DNA of 64,000 nucleotides, from the NCBI RefSeq assembly GCF_000143415.4, contig NW_003314293.1:836062-900061 (forward strand), written 5' to 3'. This DNA is from Selaginella moellendorffii (Eukaryota > Streptophyta > Lycopodiopsida > Selaginellales > Selaginellaceae). A model generated the notes under the pieces. The model had not been told where the DNA came from. It did no database searches and saw only the letters and a program-made list of their open reading frames with translations. Made by a program: the position numbers and the translations under genes. Positions 21,589 through 31,770 of the stretch are shown here, one piece after another. The first letter of the stretch is position 1. Each line of letters starts with the position of its first letter.

Positions 21589-23802
21589 TTAATGAATCTC
21601 ACCTTGAACCCGGGTTATGAATGCTCTTGCTGCATCTCTTGCATGGTCTGGCAAGGTGATGGTGGCACTCTGCTTCCGCATCCAACCATGCACAACATTA
21701 TCCACCGATATGCTCATGCTGGGATCCCTTGGATTCAGCACCCATCTCTTTTCTAGGCAATCCTTCGTATATCCGAAACTTGGCTTGAACCACTCCACAG
21801 TTACATTGAAGGAGTTAGTTTCCGCGTCCTCCTCTGCATCAGTGATGTAGCGCCCCACCCATATCATTTGTTTTTTATTACTGGGTCTGACAAGCATGAC
21901 CATTCCTTTGCAGACATGTACTGGATTGAATGTTGAATCCGGCTTCTTGTTCCTCGGCCCACAATAGTGATCCTCAACATCGTTATCTGTCACTGCATTT
22001 CCAGAGGACATTGTTCCGCTACTATCTGGTGCTCTGGGTTTTGGCCAAAAGGACTCTTCCAATTCTTCATATACAACCGGCCCATTTTGGATAGCAGATA
22101 TAATCTTCTCCCAGTATTCGATCAAAGGCTTGCACCTCTGAAAATAGGATTCTCCACCAAACACCAACCCCCTCTTCCAGAAGGCAATATGCTGTCTAAT
22201 CCCGGCCACTATACTTTCCTGGTCTTTGAGTCCATCCGGGTGCATTGGCCGTGGGGAACCCTGAGGAATCATAGGTTCCCTAGTTATGGGATCTCTCTTG
22301 AAGAGTTCAATGCCGTCCACTGGCAGCTACACTGTGTCCCATTCTCTCATCTTGTACCTCATCACTGGAGCACCGTCACGCATGCTGAAATGAAACTGAA
22401 GAGGCTTGGAGTGGCCAATCAGCGTTTCGGATCCGTCCCTGATGTAGCCTCTTACAAACCCCTTAAAGTTTGGAACCTCTGTCACAAGTGCAGCTTCAAC
22501 AGTGCCTTTGATGCAATTTTGGAATTCATCGTAGAGTTGTGGGAGGGTGAGGACATTGGATCGCCGAAGGGACTCTGCCAGGTGACTGAATATGGCATCG
22601 ACGTCTTCATGAGTGTGCCCAACCATGAGAAAGCCAAGTGTAACCGTTTCAAATATGCCTTTGGCAACAAGCATCGCCAAGTACGCGAAGACGTACATGT
22701 TTTTGTTCTCACTGCCAGCATTGTCTGTTTGGAGCAGAAGATGGGGTGGAAGGCCACATCGGCCGCAAAAACTTCCTTGAGATTCTGCTTCGTTTGGATG
22801 AGGCTGTGCATTCACCAGGCGACCAGCCTCGTCGGAATGGCATGAGGCCTCACGTGATAACCCTACAATCTGACGGCCAACATATTCACTGGGATGGCAT
22901 GGGGCCCCACGCGATACTGCAAGCCTTTGCTCCTCCTCCAGCTGAACCTTGTATGGGGTTCGATCGACAAGGGCCTTATGCAAGGGTTGGCCGTTTAGCT
23001 CAGTCTGCGCACTTTGCAGAGACCTTAAGTGTTTGGCTAGGGAAGCAATCATCATGTTTGCACCCCCGCCACCCCATAGAGGTACAAAGAAGTTCCCATA
23101 GTTCTGGGCACCATGCCCATGAGCGATTATGCCAAACAGAGACACAGGCAGCTGCATGGATGAAGAGATTGCCTTGGGGGCAGGATTGAGTCGAGGTAAG
23201 CACGTCTTTTTCTGGTCCATTTTGTCGTGGATGATGCAGAGGTAAGAGTCAGGTCTCTCCATGGAGAGAATCCTGTTATGATAATATGCAGTCCTGCAGC
23301 TTCTCTGCTCGATGTTGTGGTCGAGCCGCCTTCTAACCAACGTCTCTCGCTCTTGAGCGCTGCAAGAATTCTTCGACAAAGCCATTTTGATAGCAGTGCA
23401 CTCGTCACACTTTGAAAAGCTGGAGTACTTTTCTATACTCACATCCCTGAACCTGTTGCTCCACAATCTACTAAATCTAGATTGGCTCAGCTTCCTGTAG
23501 CCATTACTCTGGAGTTCCCGATTCACATCTTCCAATATGGCCCCCTTGGTATACATGGCAGGGAGAACTCATTGGGTGTCTCGAGTTTCATCTTCCAAAA
23601 GGCGGGTTTTATGTGATTGCTGCTCGCTACATGTCTCGACAAACCTCTTGAAGATTGCCTCTCCATATACAACATGACCCCTGGTTTTGTGAGTACCGTC
23701 GTTCCCATGGACTGCCTGTTGAACCCTTTGTTCCTCGAACTCAGTTTTGATTCTGTAGAATGTGGTTTGAGGGACTCCATAAATGATTCTCCATGCCTTC
23801 AT
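21589..23802 (-). pseudogene. DUF7869-like transposase candidate with two in-frame stops
   Basis: Read on the minus strand from an ATG at 23800-23802, one frame of about 735 residues is broken by TGA (23569-23571) and TAG (22327-22329). The N-terminal part has a helix-turn-helix-like stretch (YGVPQTTFYRIKTEF). Then come a Cys pair (CDECTAIK), an acidic site (IIHDKMDQKK), the block LQTDNAGSENKNMYVFAYLA and the block FLMVGHTHEDVDAIFSHL. The last two are hallmarks of DUF7869-type proteins. By position, D in IHDKMD, D in QTDN and the HED/D cluster could form a DDE-like metal site; that is inference. Two of the element's palindromes lie inside this coding region (22837-22858 and 22894-22915). A donor-like GTGAGA after GTTCAAG near 21603 suggests more exons downstream. 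As the only transposase-like gene between the inverted repeats, it is the best candidate for moving the element. Confidence 0.55.
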
Positions 23803-25707
23803 GCAGACCAAACCCCTCTGGAAGACCATGCTCGCAACACCGCAACTGCTCGTAGCGCCGCTTGCACAAACTGCCACTTGCATAAACTGCCGCTCGCAAT
23901 GGCGCTCGCAATGCCGCAACCGCTCGTAGACGCATAAACCAGAGCTCACAACACCGCTTACACAAGCAGCGCTCACTGCGCTCAGCAGAACCAAGAACAC
24001 GGCGCACAAAAATGATAGACCTAGGAATGATTCGAGAATTCAAAAATAACACACGCTTGAACGTCACATCAAATCCTCTGACAAACCAGATCTTATGATT
24101 CCTCTGACAAATTTCAAACTGAGTAGCTTCTAGACTTTGCTGTTGGAGGTTGAACTTTGTCACATCATGTCCTTGCCTCGATCCAGCTGTGCCATGTCAG
24201 TGATTCGAACTTTGCCATGCCATGTCAGCGATCCGCGCCAAGATTATTCGCCGTGTAAAGGAATAATTATGCTGTGTGTGTACGTCCATTTATGGCAATA
24301 TAAGGCCATACGCCATTCAAAGAATAATGCTAGTCGAGCATTTTTTGGTGCATTTTTGGGTTCAAAATTGCATGAGCCCACACGCTATAAAGTTTACCTG
24401 TACCAAAAATAGAAACAGCTTTATTTACTTGGGAATTTAAGTGGTTGAAGCATTTTTAAACTTACAAACACATGCCCTACTTACATTCCTTTGGTTGCTT
24501 AAAATTCAAAAATATTATAAACCTTTCTTTTTATTATCTATAATATTATCTATTTGCATCCCGTCATGTTTATAGCTAGCTTTCGTTTGTCCCCTTCGCT
24601 AGCCTGAGATACATCTGCTCGGCATCTGCCTCTTACAGCATTTGCCCAGAAAGGGCATCTTTCTTCACGCAGCATTTGCCACATATTTAGGGTTTAGGGT
24701 TTAGCAATTCAGTAGCTTGATAAACATGCAAATACAGAACTTGATGCAAAATCCTTTGATATGTCAGGACCAAAAACACATTTCAATAGAGAGGGTCCTT
24801 TCATTTCATAACTTCTTACGTAGATCTTGGTGAAACCAGAGTTAGTGAAGTTGGTTTCTTGTGATCCCGCATCTGATTGTGATGTCCCTTTGCAGTGTCG
24901 ATGGAAAGGTCAATGCACACCAAACTGTAGAATCTTGGAGCAAAATAACGGTCGGATCTATGGCAAATGCCCCTGAAACATTGTAAGGCTCGTGTGGTCT
25001 CATGTGGTGTCCGATCAAGATGCTTCTTTGCAGGGTCATCAAGAAGGACATTGTATACCATTCTTTATTTAGCTGAACATCTGGCATTTTTGGAAATACA
25101 AGATGCTTTGGAATATCCAATCATGCATGGTATAAATATAGCGAGGGTATTAAATGATATCCCAATCATGATCTTTCTTTTGGATTTCGCATGCATGCAG
25201 TCCGAGGAATGATGACGTTGCGGATTTCTTTTGGATTTCACGTGCATGCATGCGCGCGGCGATCCAGAAATTAATGGTGGCGCCCAAGTCCGAGGAATGA
25301 TGACGTGGCGGGATTACCAACCGTCGTGACATTTCGCGCGTGTGAGGTTAGGTTTTGCATCGTACTCGTGCTCGCATCACGCTCCCACTCACGATCACGC
25401 TCACATTCGCGCTCATCTACCTTCTTTACAGGTTTCTCGTGTGCATCGGCGTCCACTCGCGCTTGCATCACACTCGCGCTCGTGTGCATCGGCGTCCACT
25501 TCAAGACACACCCAGTTTGGAACTTCGCCGCCAACTCCGCCGCCCACTCCGCCACCCACATGCAGCCCACTTGGCGTCCCGGGAGATTTCAGCGCCACTC
25601 TCCAACTGTAAGTGGCAGAGTAGCCTTGCTGCTACGATCCGCTGCACACACAGTGCACATTCGCCAGCGAGTCCGGCCTCGATTGTCACGCCTCCATTCG
25701 GCTTCAA
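23803..25707. other. Divergent intergenic region of the transposon
   Basis: Lies between the two outward-facing genes, so it should hold both promoters. It contains palindrome copies at 24292-24316 and 24367-24388. It also has a plant telomere-type run (TTTAGGG twice plus TTTAG at 24686-24704), similar to telo-boxes of plant promoters. A repeated unit GTCCGAGGAATGATGACGT occurs at about 25199 and 25287, and CATGCATG motifs lie near 25190-25250. Short open stretches on both strands (for example 24842-25120 minus) show no recognised domain. Confidence 0.45.
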
Positions 25708-25710
25708 ATG

Positions 25711-25949
25711 GTAAGTCTTTTAGGCCAAGTAGAAAATGGCATGAGGCCACATGCCATTCAGTAGCAACATTGGCATGCACCGATTGAGCTCTCGAGTGTA
25801 GTCCGGTTACAGATGGCGTGTAGCCTCACGCCATCTTAGGATGCAGCCTCAAGACATCTGATGCAGTGGTGAATGGCGTGTGGCCTCACGTTATTTCCAG
25901 CTGCTAGCTTGTCATCTGTCAGCTCTAATTATTGTGCATTTCTGAACAG
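25711..25949 (+). other. Intron 1 of the plus-strand transposon gene, carrying three palindromes
   Basis: GTAAGTCTT to CTGAACAG, 239 nt. Palindrome copies lie at 25736-25757, 25813-25834 and 25873-25894, about 60-77 bp apart. Confidence 0.6.
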
Positions 25950-27128
25950 GCGAGGAATTGCGTTCTTCTTCCAGCCACTGTCAATGTGGATGCAGAGAAG
26001 GGGGAGGAGCTCACCAGTTGGACTTTCAGGATGGAAGGCGAGGATCTGAGGCTGTACAACACAGATGGTGGGAGAAAAGAATGCATGGGGATCCTCATCC
26101 AAGTGACAGACACTCCATGCAGTTCCATGCAAGAATATGGACTGGCACTTGTGGTAGAGACAGCGTCCGCCTTCAAGATCCACCTTGCATATCCTAGCGG
26201 CTTCCCGGAGGGGGGCAGCGGCTATGAGGAATTCCTAGAGGGAGCTAGGGAGAGGTTGTCCAGGAGGCCCACAATTTCAAAGACGCTGCGGGTCTATGAA
26301 GATCACATGGAATCCACGGACCTCACCTACGGCGATGTTCAAAAACTATATTCCAACATTGAGCCGTTGAGAGTGCCTCCAGTTCGTGAAGCGAAGGGGA
26401 AGGGGGTCGATTTGGAAACTACCCCGAAGCAAAAAAGGGTGGTCAAGCTCAAGCCGACGTCCGACTCTCCTGCTCCAAAAAAGAAGCTACTCGGTGATGC
26501 CATTGCCTCGGGTTCGAACACTACACCCACCAAAAAGAAGAGCCGCAAAGAGCAGAAAGAGGAAGAAGAGGCAGCAAAAATCGTCGCAGATAATAGTACT
26601 TGTTACTATTCCAACAAAGTATATACAATCGACGTGAGCCGTATCGACATCCAAAACAAATACAACCACAGGCTAGTATCTGATGAGTGGGTGGAGAAAC
26701 TGAAGCAGAAGATGCTGGCAAGTCCAGTAACACCCGACATCGCAGACGTGATCCCCTACTACCGAACAATGAAGGGCGAGACGAGGTTTCCAGACTTGAT
26801 CAATAGGAAGGTGTTGGACGATCAGAACATCCGGTTCTATGCCGTCTCCGGGCAGCATTTTAGCTTGGCGATGCAAGAGATAGTTGTGGATATTATGGTG
26901 GGCGAGGAGGTGAAGAAAGTCTTCAAGACAAGAGTTGTCCGCCTGATAAAAGGCAACTCGCCCCTCCGATCTATCATATACATCTCCCACGCGCAGAATG
27001 TCAAGCAAGAAATGTGCTACAAATCGGGTCTGCACGAGACATTGGCACAGACACGGAAGCTCTGGGTTCAACTGAAGAAGCCACAAAAACCAGGACAAGG
27101 ACGTGCACTAGCAACTAGCGCCTGGCAG

Positions 27129-27182
27129 GTAAGCCTCGTTGCATGTGGCATAGCATGTGGCCTCACGCCATTTCCATTGCAG
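27129..27182 (+). other. 54-nt intron made mostly of one palindrome
   Basis: GTAAGCCTC to CCATTGCAG. The palindrome at 27150-27171 fills the 3' half, next to the acceptor. The length is a multiple of three and free of stops, so the frame would also stay open if the intron were retained. Confidence 0.55.
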
Positions 27183-28556
27183 GAATTCTCGAGTCTTCTC
27201 TTGAAAACACTGGGGGTCAATGACACACTCCGCATCCATAACATTCTACTCGTGACAAAAGTTGTTTTTGACAAATGGGTAGATGTGCTGAGGAGGTACC
27301 ATGATGGGGAGTTGCTAAACTCAATGGGTGTGGAGGACGGCCGGAAGCCCAATGATTTGAAGCTCAATGCCTTGCGTTTCTCGCGGTCTCTAGACGACGA
27401 CGACCTTCTGACAGTGGCTAATGCTCTTCTACGTGGTGAGGTAGTCTTCACCAAGACTAAAATGACTCCCGGCCATATTGTGACATACGAGGACTTGTGC
27501 ACGACTCTGAGAGCTTGTGCGCTATTGAAGGATTGGATCTTCGAGCAAGTGGCTGTGGAGAGGGTGAGCATCGACACCACGCAAGAGATGATGGAAGCGC
27601 TGGAGTTGTCAAATGAAGACATCGACGAGTACGTGAAGGGGGCCCCCAAGTTCATCGATCTGCTGCGGGATGCCACGAAAAGTAAAGCTGAGAAGTTGGA
27701 TCAGTATCCAAATTTCATTAAGAGGGATGTCGACCGCCGGCTTCAGAAACAGCTCGACCCCGCAGCAGAGGCCTATCGAGAACCTTACCAGGTATTTGTG
27801 AATTCGGATGAGGATCAAAGGTGGAGGAGCATCGTTTCCCGTGGAGATGAGCAGGTCAAGAACATCTTTTGTGTGATGGACTTCACAAACGAGGAGATCA
27901 CTCATGCAGACGAAGTCAGCTCCATCATTGACTTAATGGTGGGACTTGCGGAGGTGGAATCTTCAGTCCACTATATGATCTATGACTCCGAATCCTATCA
28001 CAAGTTCTGGAAGGCCTTGAACGAGGTGAAGGCTCGGTTGAAAGGCAAGGAGATGCGGGAGATCCATGGGATAATGGCTAAGAAGAAGATACCGACGAAT
28101 GTCTGCATCTTCACACTCACCCTTGTTATTGGTCCTGCAGCAGAGTGGGACTAGAGTGACTTCCCAGCTTCGTTCGACAAGGCCGATTGAATTGATCTGA
28201 GGGAGGTCAATTTACCCATGCCTGAGGAACTGAAGACGGCTATAGAGCTTTCAAATCCAAAGAAAGCTCCAGGTGCAGCATGGGAAATGCTCAGCTGGGT
28301 CTTCAACGCAATAGCGGGTGGGTCACCTGCTTCCGACTCCAAGGGCAACTGCGTTGTCGAGTACAACTGCAGCGGACTATTCTTTTGAGCCGCACTACTC
28401 AAGGGTGTCCCGTGTGTTGCGGTGACAAACTCCATTGAAGAGGTGACTTCAATGGAGCATATAATTACAGTTGCCAAAGAAAAACAGTATCTTCTTTGCA
28501 AACTTGGTGAGTACGCACTTTAAGTTTAAATGTTATCTCACAAGCTCTGTATGCAG

Positions 28557-29635
28557 GAGCGTGGCCACCCCCAGATGCTGAAACGGCGTTAACAGCTACT
28601 GTTGAAGATACCCATGTTGGGCCGAGCTCACAACCTGCACAAGGTAAGGTCACGTGAGGCCTCACGCCATTTTGATTTTAGATCGTTGTGAATATTCAGA
28701 CACGAGGACTGAAAAGCGCACTGGTGGCGCGTCGAAGAAGGACAAACAGACAAGCAATAGGAAAAAAGGAGGTACAAATTATATTTGCAATGGCGTGTGG
28801 TCTCATGCCATTCCTTGCAGGAGACACTTCTTCAAAGGCAAAACAGGCAAGCACCAACCAAGCTCAAACTGACAGTGGTCATAAAAAGTGAAAGCACGTT
28901 GGACAGTCGTCGGGATCAGAGGCGTTTGATTCGAAAAGGAAGAAGGGCAACGAAAAGATGATAGGTAATGCCTCGCGGTTATGGCGTGTGTGCTCATGCC
29001 ATTCATTGCAGATCAAGGGCTGAGTGAAAGCAGCCAGTCACCACCTCCTGACTCAGATTCCTATGGCGGACTCCCCTTCCCCAATCTCAATGGAGAGGTA
29101 CAATGGATGAGGGATGCTTTTCAAGTCAGGGCCACGTTTTTCTCATCTCGTCGTCTTCGAAGGGTGCAAGAACATGCAGAAACCATGTTAAGACAGTCGG
29201 GTGAGGATACGGTTCTAGGTCACGCACTAAAACAGGCTATGGATGTCTTGTATTTTGAGATGGAGACTCGGCCAGATGATTTTCCCAAGATGGTCCTAGA
29301 AGAACAAGCCATCCAGCCTGAGCAGCCTATGGAAGAAATGCAGGAGGGGGATGAGGAGCCAGAGAAAGATAATGAGCAGGAAGAGTAGAAGGACGAAGAG
29401 GAGGACAAAGAAGAGGAGGACGAAGAAGAGGAGGACGAAGAGGACTTGGATGGTCCTCACAATGGTGACGATCACAATAACGACGACGACGATGATGACG
29501 ACGATGGCCAGCCTGAGGTGGCCAAAGAGTAGCGGAGGAAGGTCATACAAGACAAACCATCAGGTAAATAATAATACATCCATTCCTAACCTTTTACCAT
29601 TTCTAACATTGTCCATGTAGGTCGCAGAGCAAATG
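28557..29635 (+). pseudogene. Linker exons of the plus-strand transposon gene, acidic
   Basis: Exons 28557-28643, 28682-28771, 28821-28964, 29012-29563 and a 15-nt exon 29621-29635 join in frame; every junction has phase 1. Introns are only 38-57 nt, and three of them (28644-28681, 28772-28820, 28965-29011) hold one palindrome each. The encoded linker is Lys/Ser-rich, then strongly acidic (runs of E and D from about 29340 to 29510). Stops TGA (28889), TAG (29386) and TAG (29530) interrupt an otherwise continuous frame. No folded domain is recognised except a helical stretch near 29090-29290. The next exon (to 29774) did not join cleanly by hand. Confidence 0.5.
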
Positions 29636-29835
29636 GTAAGTAGAGATTATTCAGTTGAATTTACAAACTCTAGCCTTTAATGTCGAGGAAGGATAGTGCC
29701 AAGCAAGGGTCGAAACGTATGTCCAATCCTTCAGAATCAGCAGTGTGCCCAAGTGATATCGGTCCTAGTTCCTCAATAACAGTTGATGGTAAATACAGTA
29801 TAGTTGATTCAATGTGCTAATGAGTTTGTTTTTAG

Positions 29836-30420
29836 TAGCACGGGAGGATACCATCTCAATCGAAGGGAGATATTTGGACATGCATATGGATCCGCCAGTG
29901 GACTCTACTTGCCTGCAAGAGTCATCAGAGCTGGTGGAGGCTACTATCCATATCAATGCCAAGCAAGCTGACCACGCTCCACTTGATGCTGCCCATACCA
30001 CTAAGTCAATCTTGTCCACGTATCCAACTAACGGTGACCAGGCGCCATTGGACCCGCATGAGGCCGCCCCAGCCGCCGAGCCGGTCGTATCCTCATTTCC
30101 AACGGACTCAACATGTGCCCAATCGTTTGACTACGCACCGTTGGAACCTCCCTACACCGCCCCTGCTGCCTGTTCGGTCATGTCCACTTTGCCAACGGAG
30201 GCACCAGCTGAAATGGCGTGTGATCACACGCCATCGGAACCACCCCATGCCACTATTGAGCCAGTTGTACCAGAGTCTACAGCTGAAATGGCATGTGCCC
30301 ACACACCATCGGATGCGATTGACCCCACATTGCAGAGGAGAGTATTTCCGCCCTTCACGTTTCCTCGACCAAAACCCTCTCAACGACCATCGGGAGCACC
30401 ATTCGCTAATATTGTAGATG
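29836..30420 (+). CDS. Pro/Thr-rich exon with repeated palindrome-encoded peptide
   Basis: An open exon from the acceptor GTTTTTAG to a phase-1 donor (GATG/GTAAAA). It encodes a disordered region with repeats such as HAPLDAAHTTKSI, QAPLDPHEAAPAAEPV and YAPLEPPYTAPA. Two palindrome copies (30212-30233 and 30288-30309) are translated in the same frame as EMACDHTPS and EMACAHTPS. The exon joins in phase to the phosphatase-like exon that follows. Confidence 0.45.
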
Positions 30421-30467
30421 GTAAAATTGACTTGTACCATTTTTTATATTGACGCATTTCATTTCAG

Positions 30468-31330
30468 AGTCACGGCGAAGGTACTGTATCGTTTTTGATC
30501 TGAACGGTGTCCTTTTCTCCCATGAGCGTGGCTCGTCCTCGAATGTCATTGCACCCTCCAAAGCCTGTGGTCGCAAGTTGGTCAAAAGAGACAAATTCAC
30601 ATTAATCACACGGGAGAAACTGCGGGATCTAATAATGACCATGCGACACTTAAAACAGAGGGCCGGGTTCAATTTGCAATTGGGAGTTTGGACATCCATG
30701 ATGCGCCACAATGCATTAACGTTGCTACAGATGATGCACGATCAGACGTGAGTAATATTACCATTTGACTTTCTCCTAACGCAGAAGGATTGCTTGACTA
30801 TGGTCCATGTGAAGGGTAGCAAGCCCATCTTCGTCAAGCCAGAGGCTGTAGTGATGAACCGGACTGCTAGGTCAAGTGAAATCCTCATCATCGATGACTC
30901 GCCGATTAAAACTGCAGCGAACACGCACACATATGCAGTGCACCCCATCTCTTGCAGTATGGAAACTAGGGAGAAGAAACCGTATGTTCTGGGGGACCTT
31001 GCAAAACGGCTTGGAGCGATGGTGATAGAGAACCGGCCAGTCCAGGAGGTGGCTGCAGAAATCAACCAAATGGCAGATGGAACGGTATATCAGAAGCCAT
31101 TTGATCAGACAGACACCAGTCATCATTTATGGCATGTATATTGTCTAGCCAAGCACTATCCGCATCTCCATAATCTGCTCAACCGGATGGGTTCTTCGAC
31201 CACTGAACATGAGCGTGGACGTATTAGAGAAGAGATGGCATTACTATTGGGTTTAAATCCTGATAGTGTGGAGAGTGATGAAATTCCAAGATTATTGTAT
31301 AGGCGTTGGAGGCAAAAAATAACAGTCTGA
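30468..31330 (+). CDS. FCP1/NIF-type HAD phosphatase domain, C-terminal part of the plus-strand gene
   Basis: Two exons, 30468-30747 and 30785-31330, with a GTGAGT...CGCAG intron. HAD motif I reads VFDLNGVLF: the nucleophile Asp is kept but the second Asp is Asn, as in some plant FCP1-like proteins. LGVWTSMMRHNALTLL matches the motif II region of FCP1/SCP phosphatases, and EILIIDDSPIKT matches motif III with the DD pair. FCP1-type enzymes dephosphorylate RNA polymerase II tails and other phosphoproteins; activity here is uncertain because of the Asn. The splice as drawn leaves the frame off by one base (a missing G before the donor would fix it), so this copy may be broken here. The gene ends with TGA at 31328-31330. 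An alternative is a separate gene starting near 30468. Confidence 0.6.
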
Positions 31331-31364
31331 GATGGTATGTATTTATTTAAAAATGTAACTTATT

Positions 31365-31748
31365 ATGGCATGGGGTTCCATGCCATTGTATTAATATTAA
31401 AAGACAATTCTTTGAGAGGATTTGCATTATACTAGAAGTGTTACAGCATGTTATTGGAAGTCTACGAAGTTGTTTTATTAATAAGGGGAAAGTAAAGATT
31501 GAATGGGGACTTGGGCTCCACCTAGACTCGGAGCAACTAAGCCAATATTAAAAGGATGGAAAGAAATTGAACGACGATGACAAGGAGAAGAGAGAGGTGA
31601 AGCAATGGCAGGGGGAGGAGAAGTGATTGAGTAGACATTTCCTTGTTTAAAATAAAATGGCATGTGCCTCAATGCAGTTGAATTTTGTTATATTTATATA
31701 CTATATAAAGGTTTGGAAACCTTATTTTACAAGTGGGATAATGACAAT
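31365..31748. repeat. Right subterminal region with palindromes
   Basis: Non-coding. A perfect copy of the palindrome lies at 31365-31386 and a decayed one at 31657-31678. Confidence 0.7.
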
Positions 31749-31770
31749 TCCCACTTTAACGAAATAGAGC
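31749..31770 (-). repeat. Right terminal inverted repeat of the large transposon
   Basis: Exact reverse complement of 19960-19981. The neighbouring inner box AAGTGGGATAATGA (from 31731) is shared with the MITE right end (from 36619). Confidence 0.9.

Larger units (their letters stand above)
25708..28506 (+). pseudogene. ParB/sulfiredoxin-like plus possible methyltransferase-like protein, N-terminal part of a long split gene
   Basis: The likely start is the ATG at 25708-25710, directly before a GTAAGT donor. The frame resumes at 25950 (MARNCVLLP...). A 54-nt intron lies at 27129-27182. Residues about 150-230 are basic and Lys-rich. The block from CYYSNKVYTIDVSRIDIQN to RFYAVSGQHFSLAMQEI resembles the ParB/sulfiredoxin fold, where a GQH(R) motif binds nucleotide. 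After stops at 28152 (TAG) and 28188 (TGA) the same frame continues with VVEYNCSGLFF, a third stop (TGA, 28386), then AALLKGVPCVAV. The two blocks together look like motifs I and II of a Rossmann methyltransferase. ParB-methylase fusions are known in phage; the match here is by eye only. The frame then continues by phase-1 introns into 28557-30747. Confidence 0.45.
19960..31770. mobile_element. 11.8-kb DNA transposon with perfect 22-bp terminal inverted repeats
   Basis: The left end at 19960-19981 begins GCTCTATTTCGTTAAAGTGG. The right end at 31749-31770 is its exact reverse complement over 22 bases. Inside the left end is a second related box (CAGTAAAATGGGAC); inside the right end is AAGTGGGATAATGA. 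The element carries a minus-strand transposase-like gene and a plus-strand multi-domain gene, and is dotted with a 22-bp quasi-palindrome. The left end abuts Gypsy reverse transcriptase sequence that is interrupted mid-gene. The right flank does not continue that Gypsy gene and no target-site duplication is evident, so one flank has been rearranged. A 287-bp derivative at 36374-36660 confirms the termini. The superfamily is not assigned. Confidence 0.8.

Noticed and set aside
25305-25787. Overlapping open frames of 90-160 codons in three plus frames near 25305-25787
   Set aside because: Low-complexity CACTCGCGCT-type repeats cause them. None joins the next exon better than the ATG at 25708.
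29220-29550. Minus-strand open frames rich in Ser and hydrophobic residues
   Set aside because: They are the antisense of the acidic Glu/Asp exon; the plus strand fits the phase-1 exon series.
30794-31330. FCP1 second exon as an independent gene
   Set aside because: It lacks HAD motif I, which is in the preceding exon across a plausible intron.
20184-31678. CRISPR-like array as an explanation of the repeated palindromes
   Set aside because: Spacing is irregular over 11 kb, many copies are in genes, and the genome is eukaryotic.
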